Below are positions 7,501 through 14,614 of a stretch of 27,294 nt of DNA, piece by piece (position 1 is the stretch's first letter; the number at the start of each line of letters is the position of its first letter). The translations under genes were made by a program, and so were the position numbers. The stretch is from an uncultured Chloroflexota bacterium (lineage in GTDB: Bacteria > Chloroflexota > Limnocylindria > Limnocylindrales > CSP1-4). The DNA lies in NCBI GenBank assembly GCA_903928275.1, contig CAIYQJ010000096.1, forward strand, positions 1-27,294, given 5' to 3'. The notes beneath the pieces are model-generated. The model saw nothing but the letters and a program-made list of their open reading frames with translations. It ran no database searches and was not told the origin of the DNA.

Positions 7501-8693
7501 CCGCGTCCGCGATCGGGCGGCTCCCGAGGGTCGAGATGGGACCCGGCAGCATCGAGCGCCTCCCGGCCATCGTCGCCGACCGCGGCCATCGCGCGCTCCT
7601 CGTCACCGGGGCGGGATCGTTCCGCGCGACACCGCGCTGGACGCGGCTCCTCGCGGCGCTCGAGGCGCGGGAGATCCCCGTCCACGACCTCGTCGTCAGC
7701 GGCGAGCCCTCGCCCGAGCTCGTCGATGACGCCGTCGCCCGGTTCCGGCCTGCACGCGTCGACGTCGTCGTGGGGATCGGCGGCGGGAGCGTCCTCGACG
7801 CCGCCAAGGCGATCGCCGGGCTCCTCGCGACGGGCGGATCGGTCATGGACCATCTCGAGGTGGTGGGGCGGGGGCTCCCGTATGGCGGCCCGGCGCTGCC
7901 CCTCGTCGCGGTCCCCACGACGGCCGGGACCGGCAGCGAGGCGACGAAGAATGCCGTCATCAGCGTCCGTGGCGCCGGCGGGTTCAAGCGGTCGTTCCGC
8001 GACGACCGGCTCGTGGCCGCGGTCGCGGTCGTGGACCCGGACCTCCTCGACACGTGCCCGCGCCCGCTCATCGCCGCCGATGGGATGGACGCGGTGACGC
8101 AGCTGCTCGAGGCGTACACGTCGACCGGCGCCGGGCCGTTCACCGATGCCCTCGCGCTCTCCGGCCTCGCGGCGGCACGCGAGGCGCTGCTGCCCTGGTT
8201 CGACCTGGGACCCGGCGCGGGTGCCGAGACGGCGGCGGCGCGCGAGCGCATGGCCTGGGCTGCCCTCGCCTCGGGGATCTGCCTCGCGGGGGCGGGGCTC
8301 GGTGCGGTCCACGGCTTCGCGGCCCCGCTGGGCGCGGCGTTGCCGATCCCTCACGGCGTGGCGTGCGGCGCCGTGCTCGCCCCGGCCACTGCCGCGAACA
8401 TCCGCGCCCTCGAGGCGCGCGACCCGTCGGGCCCCGGGCTTGCCCGCTACGCTCGCGCCGCCCGGGCGCTGCTCGACGACGCGGCGCTCACCGACGCGGA
8501 CGCGCGGGCCGCGCTCGTCCCGCTGCTCGCCGGGTGGGCGTCGCATCTCCGGCTGCGGGGCCTCGCGGACTTCGGCCTCAACGCTGCGCTCGTCGACGGT
8601 CTCGTCGCCGACGCGCGGGGCGGGAGCATGCGGACGAACCCGGTCGCCCTCACCGACGCAGAGCTGGCCGGGATCCTCGTCGCGGCGATGTAG
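7497..8693 (+). CDS. Iron-containing (group III) alcohol dehydrogenase
   Basis: A 398-residue NAD(P)-dependent group III dehydrogenase. The N-terminal nucleotide-binding half has GIGGGSVLDAAKAIA (G93-A107), with the conserved D101 and K104, and VPTTAGTGSEAT (139-150). The C-terminal helical half carries the metal site: D198 in DGMDAV, H272 in GAVHGFAAPLGA and H286 in PIPHG. The usual second ligand, a histidine four residues after the aspartate, is glutamine here (Q202 in TQLLEAY). Relatives act on short alcohols and aldehydes, lactaldehyde, glycerol or maleylacetate; the substrate cannot be chosen. It is coupled by ATGA overlap to the LsrG-like gene. Confidence 0.92.
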   Translation: MTASAIGRLPRVEMGPGSIERLPAIVADRGHRALLVTGAGSFRATPRWTRLLAALEAREIPVHDLVVSGEPSPELVDDAVARFRPARVDVVVGIGGGSVLDAAKAIAGLLATGGSVMDHLEVVGRGLPYGGPALPLVAVPTTAGTGSEATKNAVISVRGAGGFKRSFRDDRLVAAVAVVDPDLLDTCPRPLIAADGMDAVTQLLEAYTSTGAGPFTDALALSGLAAAREALLPWFDLGPGAGAETAAARERMAWAALASGICLAGAGLGAVHGFAAPLGAALPIPHGVACGAVLAPATAANIRALEARDPSGPGLARYARAARALLDDAALTDADARAALVPLLAGWASHLRLRGLADFGLNAALVDGLVADARGGSMRTNPVALTDAELAGILVAAM

Positions 8694-8848
8694 GCGCGAT
8701 CCGTCGCTGCCGGCCGGCCGCCTCCGACCACTTCCCGATCGCGCGATGACCCGCCGGCAACCGCGCGGTAACCGGTCTGGTGGAGAGTGCGGCCGTCGAT
8801 CGCAGCGTGGAACATGGAGGACCGGGCCCGGCGCCCGCGTCATGACGG

Positions 8849-9256
8849 ATGGACGACTCTGCCAACCTCCAGCGCGACCTCGAGATGCTCGCGGACGCAC
8901 TGCCCTTCCTCGTGGCCCGGGACGACGACCGCCCGCCGATGTGGATGTCACCCGAGTTCGGCCGTCAGGTCGCCGCCGCGCGTGTCCACGTCGCGACGAT
9001 CGCCAGCCACCGCCGCCTCGCCACGCGGATGCGTCTCGTCGAGGCGCCAGACGCGGTCGAGCCGCGCGAGTCGGGCCGGTTCGAGGCGGCGGCACGGCGG
9101 CTCGCGCACGATGCGACCTGCGTCGCCCTGGCGATCCGCTGCGTGGAGCTGCGCGCCAACGCGCACCTCCCCTCCTGGACGGAGATCCTTCGACGGCGGA
9201 CACTCGCGGTCACGCCGGTCGATCCGGGCCGCGACGGCTCTCTCTGGTTCGGGTGA
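8849..9256 (+). CDS. Hypothetical protein, 135 residues
   Basis: I do not recognise this family. The protein is soluble, mostly helical by composition, and has no signal peptide or membrane segment. It starts with MDDSANLQRDLEMLADALPFL and has a middle rich in Arg, Ala and His (VAAARVHVATIASHRRLATRM) and a C-terminus with SWTEILRRRTLAVTP. Evidence that it is real: third codon positions are almost all G or C through the whole frame, as in its neighbours, and the residue composition is balanced. No strong ribosome site precedes the ATG; a GGAGG is about 28 nt upstream. Its last 47 bp overlap the 3' end of the convergent MFS gene. It could be a third member of the 7174-8693 operon, 155 bp downstream, or an independent gene. 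Confidence 0.6.
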   Translation: MDDSANLQRDLEMLADALPFLVARDDDRPPMWMSPEFGRQVAAARVHVATIASHRRLATRMRLVEAPDAVEPRESGRFEAAARRLAHDATCVALAIRCVELRANAHLPSWTEILRRRTLAVTPVDPGRDGSLWFG

Positions 9257-10844
9257 GGCCCGGCTCGGGTCGCTCGTCCCGGTGCTCCCAGACGGTCCCG
9301 AGCGGATCCCGCGGCCCGAGTGCCGCCCACGCGATGGGAGCCGCCACGACCGCGATGATGCCCGTGAAGGCGAGCGCGGCCCGCACCGCTTCCGTGTACG
9401 CCCCCGCGTATTGCGCGAGGTCGTCGGGCCCCGCGGCGCTCGAGAGCCGGCCCAGCTCCGGGGTCCCGATCGCCCCCATGAGGTCCCGGAACGTCGCGAG
9501 CGCCGCGTCGCGGTGCGCGGGGTCGAGGCCCGTGAGCGTCGTCGCGTAGCCGTCGAGCGCGAGTCGCGCGACGAGGACCGTGACGACGAGCAGGCCGACG
9601 CGCGCGCCGACCTGGACCGACGCCTCGTTGAGGGCTGCCGCCGTCGCGGGAAGCCCGCGCGACACGCTCGCGAAGATGATCGCGGTCCGGACCGTCGTCG
9701 CGATGACGAAGCCCGCGCCGATGAGGACGAACGGAACGATGAGCAGGGGGTAGGGCGCGGTGGGGCCCAGGACGAGGGCCACCGCGAGGTTGCCCAGCCC
9801 CACGGCCGCCACGCCGCCGGCGACGAGCGTCCGCGGGCCGAAGCGGGCGAGGAGCGACCCGGCGACGGGCCCGGCGGCGATGAGGGCCAGGATGAACGGC
9901 GCCGTCGCGATCGTCGAGAGGACCGGGCCGTACCGGAGGACGAGCTGGAAGAAGAGCGGCAGCTCGAACATGGGGGCGACCTGCGCGAAGGCGATGACGA
10001 CCCCGACCGCCACCGCGACCGTCACCGGCCGGCGGTCGACGTGCGTTGTCGCGTGCCCCGATCGCCCTGACCGCCGGTCCCACCAGAGATAGGCCGCGGC
10101 GAGGAGGCTGCCCGCGCCGACGAAGACGAACCGGACGGGATCCAGCAGTCCGCCGCCGAAGCCGAGGAGCCCCATGGTCACGAGGACGATCGCGAATGCC
10201 CAGACGGCCGTCCCGATCACGTACGGGCGCTCGGAGGGGTCGTCGACGGCGAGGCTCGGGGCATGCCGGACCGCCACCACGAGGGCGATCGCCGCCGCGG
10301 CTCCCGCCGCCACGAACGCCGGCCATCGCGGCCCCGCCGGCCCGAGCGCGGTCAGCAGGATGGGGTTCACTGCCCCGGCCGCGCCGTACGCCGCATACAC
10401 GACGCCGATCGCGGTGGCCCGCGGGATGCCCCGGTAGCGCGTCGCCACGAGCGCGAACGAGAACGGCAGGACGGCGTTGGCCGCCGCCGTCCCGGCGAGC
10501 CGGTCGGCGACGAAGAGCGGGCCGCCCGTGACGACCACCCCCGCGAACCCGGTGACGACGAGCACGGCGAGGGCACCGACGAGGATCCGGCGCCGTCCGT
10601 CCGTGTCGCCGAGGACGCCGCCCACGAACAGGAGACCGACGCCCACGACCGACCCGAAGAGCAGGAGGTTCTCCAGGCTCGGCCGCTGGGCGATCGCATC
10701 CTGCACTGAGGTGAGGCCGGGCGAGTAGACCTTGGGGTCCAGCCCCGCGGCGAACAGGGCGACGGCGGCCACCGCGAGGATCCGGACGGAGCCCGGCTCG
10801 TCCGCCAGCTCCCGGAACACGAGGGGGATCGTGGGGCGGCGCAT
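9210..10844 (-). CDS. MFS exporter, DHA2-like, probably 14 helices
   Basis: A 544-residue major facilitator, longer than the 12-helix proteins nearby and in the size range of 14-helix drug exporters (DHA2/EmrB group). The A-motif-like loop is GGVLGDTDGRRRILVGALAVL. Other recognisable parts are ATRYRGIPRATAIGVVYAAYG and a second-half loop LLARFGPRTLVAGGVAAVG. A soluble segment of about 50 residues (DPAHRDAALATFRDLMGAIG and following) lies before the final helix, a layout common in actinobacterial and chloroflexotal members. The frame is open further upstream, but the residues there are arginine/serine-rich out-of-frame composition. The ATG at 10844 has TAGCAT 7 nt upstream and no ribosome site, so a leaderless start is likely. 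Substrate unknown. Confidence 0.88.
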   Translation of the reverse strand: MRRPTIPLVFRELADEPGSVRILAVAAVALFAAGLDPKVYSPGLTSVQDAIAQRPSLENLLLFGSVVGVGLLFVGGVLGDTDGRRRILVGALAVLVVTGFAGVVVTGGPLFVADRLAGTAAANAVLPFSFALVATRYRGIPRATAIGVVYAAYGAAGAVNPILLTALGPAGPRWPAFVAAGAAAAIALVVAVRHAPSLAVDDPSERPYVIGTAVWAFAIVLVTMGLLGFGGGLLDPVRFVFVGAGSLLAAAYLWWDRRSGRSGHATTHVDRRPVTVAVAVGVVIAFAQVAPMFELPLFFQLVLRYGPVLSTIATAPFILALIAAGPVAGSLLARFGPRTLVAGGVAAVGLGNLAVALVLGPTAPYPLLIVPFVLIGAGFVIATTVRTAIIFASVSRGLPATAAALNEASVQVGARVGLLVVTVLVARLALDGYATTLTGLDPAHRDAALATFRDLMGAIGTPELGRLSSAAGPDDLAQYAGAYTEAVRAALAFTGIIAVVAAPIAWAALGPRDPLGTVWEHRDERPEPGLTRTRESRRGPDRPA

Positions 10845-10851
10845 CGCGTCG

Positions 10852-10857
10852 ATGCTA
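10852..10857 (-). promoter_or_regulatory. Candidate -10 box of a leaderless promoter
   Basis: The minus strand has TAGCAT followed by 7 nt and the ATG at 10844. This is the same spacing seen upstream of 7073 (leftward), 15504 and 18645 (leftward). It lies in the divergent region shared with the nitrilase gene. Confidence 0.4.
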
Positions 10858-10932
10858 CCAAGCGGCGGGGCGTGCGCCGCGGGCCGACCGCCGCCATCGA
10901 GAGTGCCGACCGCCGCCCTCCGCGCGGGAGCC

Positions 10933-10938
10933 GCTAGA
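10933..10938 (+). promoter_or_regulatory. Candidate -10 box for the nitrilase gene
   Basis: TAGACT in the context GCTAGACTCG, 75 bp before the nitrilase ATG, in a stretch of otherwise pure G/C sequence. No recognisable -35. A leader of about 65 nt carrying the GGAGG site would result. Confidence 0.3.
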
Positions 10939-11013
10939 CTCGACCGGCCCGGACTGCGCGATCGGGACGGGGAGCGCAGCGAGCAGCGCAGACCGGGCGC
11001 CTGGAGGTGCCAG

Positions 11014-11994
11014 ATGTCCGTGAGGGAAGACCGCGTCGTCCGGGTCGCCGTGGTCCAGGCCGCCCCTGTCGCGTTCGAGCTCGAGCCCACGCTCGATCGC
11101 GTCGCGGAGCTCGCCGCGCGGGCTGCCGCCGACGGCGCTCGGCTCGTCCTGTTCCCGGAGGCGTTCGTCGGCGGTTACCCCAAGGGGCTCGACTTCGGGA
11201 CGCGCGTGGGGCGCCGCACGGCCGATGGGCGCGAGTGGTTCCGGCGCTACCACGCCGGCGCGGTCGAGGTCCCGGGCCCCGCGATCGAGCGGCTGGCGAC
11301 GATCGCGCGAGACGGCGGCCTCACACTCGTCATCGGTGTCATCGAGCGCGACGGCGGCACGCTGTACTGCACCGCGCTCACGATCGGGCCGGACGGCGCC
11401 CTCCTCGGGCGCCACCGCAAGCTCATGCCCACGGCCATGGAGCGCCTCGTCTGGGGGTTCGGCGACGGGTCCACGATCACGGTCGCAGATACCGCCGTGG
11501 GGCGCGTGGGCGCCGTCATCTGCTGGGAGAACTACATGCCGCTCCTCCGGACGGCGATGTATGCGAAGGGCGTCCAGCTCTACTGCGCGCCGACGGTCGA
11601 CGACCGCGAGTCCTGGCTCCCGACGATGCGGCACATCGCGATCGAGGGTCGCTGCTTCGTCCTCTCCGCGAGCCAGCTCGCCCGCCGGCGCGACTACCCG
11701 GCCGACTATCCCCTGGACGCGGCGCTCGGCTGGGACGAGGCCGACGCGATCCTCATCGCGGGGGGCAGCTGCATCGTGAGCCCGTTCGGCGAGGTCCTCG
11801 CAGGCCCGGCCCGGGACAGCGAGGCGATCCTCGTCGCGGACCTCGATCTCGATGACATCGCGCGCGGCACGTTCGACCTGGACACCGTGGGGCACTACGC
11901 GCGGCCGGATGTCTTCCGCCTGGTGGTGGACGAGCGACCGAAGCGGCCGGTGGTCGTCGCAGGTGGTGAGGCCGGGACCGACCCGATCGGGTGA
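11014..11994 (+). CDS. Nitrilase-family carbon-nitrogen hydrolase
   Basis: A 326-residue cytoplasmic enzyme of the nitrilase superfamily. The catalytic triad is complete: E49 in LVLFPEAF, K136 in GRHRKLMPT and C170 in VICWENYMP. The residues after the cysteine (CWENYMPLLRTAMYAKG) and IEGRCFVLSASQ are characteristic of true nitrilases (plant/bacterial aliphatic, arylacetonitrile or cyanide-degrading group) rather than of amidases or beta-ureidopropionase. The expected reaction is therefore hydrolysis of a nitrile to a carboxylic acid plus ammonia; the substrate is not predictable. Length matches the family. The ATG at 11014 has an excellent GGAGG 6 nt upstream, which settles the start against earlier in-frame codons. 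It is divergent from the MFS exporter and followed 102 bp later by a Rieske protein. Confidence 0.93.
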   Translation: MSVREDRVVRVAVVQAAPVAFELEPTLDRVAELAARAAADGARLVLFPEAFVGGYPKGLDFGTRVGRRTADGREWFRRYHAGAVEVPGPAIERLATIARDGGLTLVIGVIERDGGTLYCTALTIGPDGALLGRHRKLMPTAMERLVWGFGDGSTITVADTAVGRVGAVICWENYMPLLRTAMYAKGVQLYCAPTVDDRESWLPTMRHIAIEGRCFVLSASQLARRRDYPADYPLDAALGWDEADAILIAGGSCIVSPFGEVLAGPARDSEAILVADLDLDDIARGTFDLDTVGHYARPDVFRLVVDERPKRPVVVAGGEAGTDPIG

Positions 11995-12036
11995 GGGCTT
12001 CCGAACCGCATGGCGGTCCGGCCCGGCCACCCGCGA

Positions 12037-12042
12037 TAGCCT
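12037..12042 (+). promoter_or_regulatory. Candidate -10 box for the Rieske gene
   Basis: TAGCCT in the context GCGATAGCCTTC, about 55 bp before the Rieske ATG in the 102-bp gap after the nitrilase gene. It lacks a clear -35. If real, the Rieske gene can be expressed independently of the nitrilase. Confidence 0.25.
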
Positions 12043-12096
12043 TCGGCCGACGAACACGGCCGACCAATGTGCCGCGAGAGCGAGGAGCGACGAGCC

Positions 12097-12402
12097 ATGA
12101 AGAAGATCGAGTTCGAGGCGGTGGCGCGGCCAGCACCCGGAGCCGCGTCGGTCGTGACGATCGACGGCGTCGCGGTGGTGCTGGCTGACGTCGGCGGGCG
12201 ACTCCGCGCTTTCGACGACACGTGCACGCACCGCGGCTGCTCGCTGGCAGGAGGCACGATCGACGCCTCGTCGGTCACGTGCCCGTGCCACCGCGGGCGA
12301 TTCGACCTCTCGACGGGCGTGCCGCTCGACGGCCCGCCCGTCGAGCCGATCCGGGTCCGCGTCGTCCGCCTCGACGGTGATCGCGTCCTCGTCGAGCGCT
12401 GA
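12097..12402 (+). CDS. Small Rieske [2Fe-2S] protein
   Basis: A 101-residue stand-alone Rieske domain. Box I is CTHRGC (ligands C43 and H45) and box II is CPCHRGRF (ligands C62 and H65), with a normal spacing. The extra cysteines C48 and C64 match the disulfide pair of high-potential (bc1/b6f-type) Rieske centres, so the redox potential may be higher than in typical dioxygenase ferredoxins; this is inference from family knowledge. There is no membrane anchor or signal, so it should be a soluble cytoplasmic electron carrier or a subunit of a small oxygenase. The ATG at 12097 is preferred over one ten residues upstream because GAGGAG precedes it. No oxygenase or reductase gene is adjacent; the closest neighbour is the nitrilase. 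Confidence 0.92.
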   Translation: MKKIEFEAVARPAPGAASVVTIDGVAVVLADVGGRLRAFDDTCTHRGCSLAGGTIDASSVTCPCHRGRFDLSTGVPLDGPPVEPIRVRVVRLDGDRVLVER

Positions 12403-12405
12403 CCG

Positions 12406-12424
12406 GCCCCGGGGAGGGCGGGGC
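12406..12424. terminator. Weak GC hairpin between convergent genes
   Basis: gccccg (12406-12411) pairs with cggggc (12419-12424) across a 7-nt loop, immediately after the Rieske stop and 20 bp from the stop of the convergent protease. It is short and has no T tract, so its role as a terminator is tentative. Confidence 0.25.
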
Positions 12425-12444
12425 AGGAGCGGGACGCCGCGCGT

Positions 12445-14031
12445 CTAGTTGGCGGGCTCGACCACGAGGGTGTTCTTCGTCCACCACTTGTAGAGGCCGG
12501 CCGCGTCGCCGCTCTTGAGGTGGGCGGTGGCCAGGACGTTGGTCTTCGGGTCGATCTGCTCGAGCCACGCGCCGGTGTCGCTCGTCGCGCACAGGATCCG
12601 TCTGCCGGGGTCGGGGCTCGGTGGCGGCGTGCCGTAGTACCAGGTCCCATACCAGTTCTCGCTGGCGCACACCTGGTCCAGGCTCTTGTCCGTCTGCGTG
12701 GCGCTGTAGGCCGAGATGTCCGCGTCGAAGGCGGCCTGCGCGTCGGCCCTGCTCCCGAAGAAGTCGTACCAGATGCCGTCGACGCCGGAAGCCGAGCACT
12801 GGGCGGTCTGGACCGAGGCCGCGTACCCGGTGGTCGACGGGATGCACGTGCTCCAGGTCGCGGCGGGGATGAATGGCTGGAGCCTGTCGATCGAGTCGTT
12901 GGCGGTCGAGGAGCCGCTCGGCGTCGGCGTGGCCGGGGCAGGCGTGATCGCCGGCGCAGAGGTCGCCGGCGGCGGGGTGGCGGCCACCGCCGCGATCGGG
13001 CGGCCGTTGATCTCGCCGGTGAGGGTGGCGCCGCCGCGGGTCACGGCGAACGTGAGCGTGTCGCCGCTGTTGTGCGAGCGGAGCACGGAGCAGTACGTGG
13101 ACTTGCTTCCGTCGGTGCCCACGGACGCACCGTTGAAGTTGGTCAGCAGGTCGCCCGCGACGATCCCCGCCTTGTCGGCCGGGGAGCCCGGGGCCACCGA
13201 GATCACGGCGATGCCGGTGTTGTCGGCGTTCACCTCGCCGTTGAGGCCGATGTAGTCCAGGTTGCCCTTGGCTCGGATCTGGTCGATGACGCCCTTCGCC
13301 TCGCCCGCCGCGATCGCGAACGACTCGCCGGCGATGGCGGTGCCCGGGAGCCCCCCGGCGTACTGGACGCCGACCACCCGTCCGGCGGCGTCGATGACCG
13401 GGCTACCCGAGTTGCCCGGGAACGTCTGGGCGGTGATCTGGATCTGGTCGTGCACCGAGGCCCAGCTCGTGTCGGCGGGAGCCGGCGGCTTGGCGACGAT
13501 GCCGTTGGTGAGCGTGTAGGGATCGCCGTTGGGGTGCCCGGCCACGTAGATCTGCTCGCCGACGGTGGGGTCGGCCGCCGCGAACGGGAGGACCGGGTAC
13601 GTGCCGCCGCCGGTCACCTGGAGGACCGCGAGGTCGGAGCACTCCGACACGCCGAGCAGGCGGGCGTCATGGAGGGTCTTGTCGGCGCCGATCGTCACCT
13701 TCCAGAAGGCGCCTCCCGTGACGACGTGGTTGTTCGTCACGACGAGGCCGGAGGAGTCGACGACGAACCCCGACCCGGTGTACGTCTTCTCGCTCGTCCC
13801 GTCCGCGGTGACGAACGTGCCCTGCGTCTCGATGTACGCGACCGAGTCCTGGATCGACCCGAGGTCGAATGCGGCCGCGCTGCCCGACGCGAGCGCCGGG
13901 CTCGCCGACGCGAGGCCCGTGCCGGCCGACGTCGGGGCCGGTGTCGACTGGCCGCTGCAGGCGGCGAGGAGGATCGCAAGGATGCCGACGGCCACGAGGT
14001 CGCGGCCCATGCGGTGCGTGTCGCGCTTCAT
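12445..14031 (-). CDS. HtrA/DegP-like lipoprotein serine protease with PDZ and an extra C-terminal domain
   Basis: A 528-residue exported protease. Residues 1-25 are a lipoprotein signal: basic start, hydrophobic core, lipobox LLAAC with C25. A low-complexity Ser/Ala/Pro linker runs to about 55. The trypsin-like domain (55-250) has the full triad: H102 in TNNHVV, D133 in CSDLAVL and S208 in PGNSGSP. A PDZ domain follows (about 256-345, with VAPGSPADKAGIVAGDLL), then a Pro/Thr/Ala linker (350-378), then about 150 residues with four cysteines (C396, C412, C455, C481) and motifs WYDFF, GRRILCA, AWLEQIDP and LYKWW. This last domain is not part of normal HtrA; I recall similar modules at the ends of membrane-bound Ser/Thr kinases of Chloroflexota. 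The ATG at 14031 has GAAGAGGGG before it. It should act on the outer face of the cytoplasmic membrane in envelope quality control. Confidence 0.93.
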   Translation of the reverse strand: MKRDTHRMGRDLVAVGILAILLAACSGQSTPAPTSAGTGLASASPALASGSAAAFDLGSIQDSVAYIETQGTFVTADGTSEKTYTGSGFVVDSSGLVVTNNHVVTGGAFWKVTIGADKTLHDARLLGVSECSDLAVLQVTGGGTYPVLPFAAADPTVGEQIYVAGHPNGDPYTLTNGIVAKPPAPADTSWASVHDQIQITAQTFPGNSGSPVIDAAGRVVGVQYAGGLPGTAIAGESFAIAAGEAKGVIDQIRAKGNLDYIGLNGEVNADNTGIAVISVAPGSPADKAGIVAGDLLTNFNGASVGTDGSKSTYCSVLRSHNSGDTLTFAVTRGGATLTGEINGRPIAAVAATPPPATSAPAITPAPATPTPSGSSTANDSIDRLQPFIPAATWSTCIPSTTGYAASVQTAQCSASGVDGIWYDFFGSRADAQAAFDADISAYSATQTDKSLDQVCASENWYGTWYYGTPPPSPDPGRRILCATSDTGAWLEQIDPKTNVLATAHLKSGDAAGLYKWWTKNTLVVEPAN

Positions 14032-14355
14032 CGGGATCCCCTCTTCGGCTGGCTGCAGGCGGTGGGCGTCGCGGCTGGTTGGACGGCTCGATCCCAGGCG
14101 TGGCACCGCGTCCCGGGGCCGGTCCTCTGTCCGTCGTGTGGAGCTGGAGCCCGGATGGTAGAACCTCGGGCTCGGCAGTTCCAGCCCATCCGGATCGGCC
14201 GGCGTCCCCGACCGGTCTCGACCCGATCAGACGCGTTGTCCCATCCGACTGCGCAGCGCCCGCCCGCCGGCGACCTGTTCGGGCTGTCGGCCATCCTGTT
14301 CGACCACGCTGGCCGGTATGCTCCGGTGCAGCATCGACACGAGATCGGAGGCTCC
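14032..14355. other. Divergent intergenic region, protease / YHS gene
   Basis: 324 bp without a gene. Leftward, GGAACT (14182-14177), 16 nt, and TACCAT (14160-14155) form a possible promoter for the protease with a long leader. The GGAACT-type -35 would suit an extracytoplasmic stress sigma factor, though the -10 does not match that class well. Rightward, TATGCT at 14317-14322 may be the -10 for the YHS gene, about 34 bp before its ATG. I see no ORF with normal codon use and no strong hairpin. Confidence 0.35.
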
Positions 14356-14568
14356 ATGGACGCCCACGACACGATGGCCACCGGCGGTGCGCCGACCGCG
14401 ATCGACCCCGTCTGCGGGATGACGGTCGAGAAGCCGCAGGCCGAGGCGAAGGGGCTGCACACAGTCCACGAGGACGCGGACTACTGGTTCTGCGGCAAGG
14501 GCTGCCTGCTCGAGTTCCGCGACGACCCGGGGCACTTCCTCGATCCGGCGTACGTGCCCGCGATGTAG
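14356..14568 (+). CDS. Stand-alone YHS-domain metal-binding protein
   Basis: A 70-residue protein that is essentially one YHS domain. It has the diagnostic AIDPVCGMTVE (C20), then DADYWFCGKGCLLEFRDDPGHF, with cysteines C46 and C50 and H60. In other proteins YHS domains sit at the N-terminus of copper and heavy-metal P-type ATPases or in metal-responsive and metal-storage proteins, and bind Cu, Zn or Fe. As a free-standing small protein it is probably a cytoplasmic metal carrier or sensor. The ATG at 14356 has GGAGG 4 nt upstream. It opens a run of five genes on this strand ending in a heptaheme cytochrome; whether they function together is unknown. Confidence 0.88.
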   Translation: MDAHDTMATGGAPTAIDPVCGMTVEKPQAEAKGLHTVHEDADYWFCGKGCLLEFRDDPGHFLDPAYVPAM

Positions 14569-14614
14569 TCGTCCCGGCTCGGCGCACCCGACCCGACCAC
14601 GCCAGCCTGCCGCG

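Noticed and set aside
10845..11090. N-terminal extension of the large MFS exporter
   Set aside because: It would overlap the nitrilase start, and its Ser/Arg-rich composition is unlike a transporter N-terminus.
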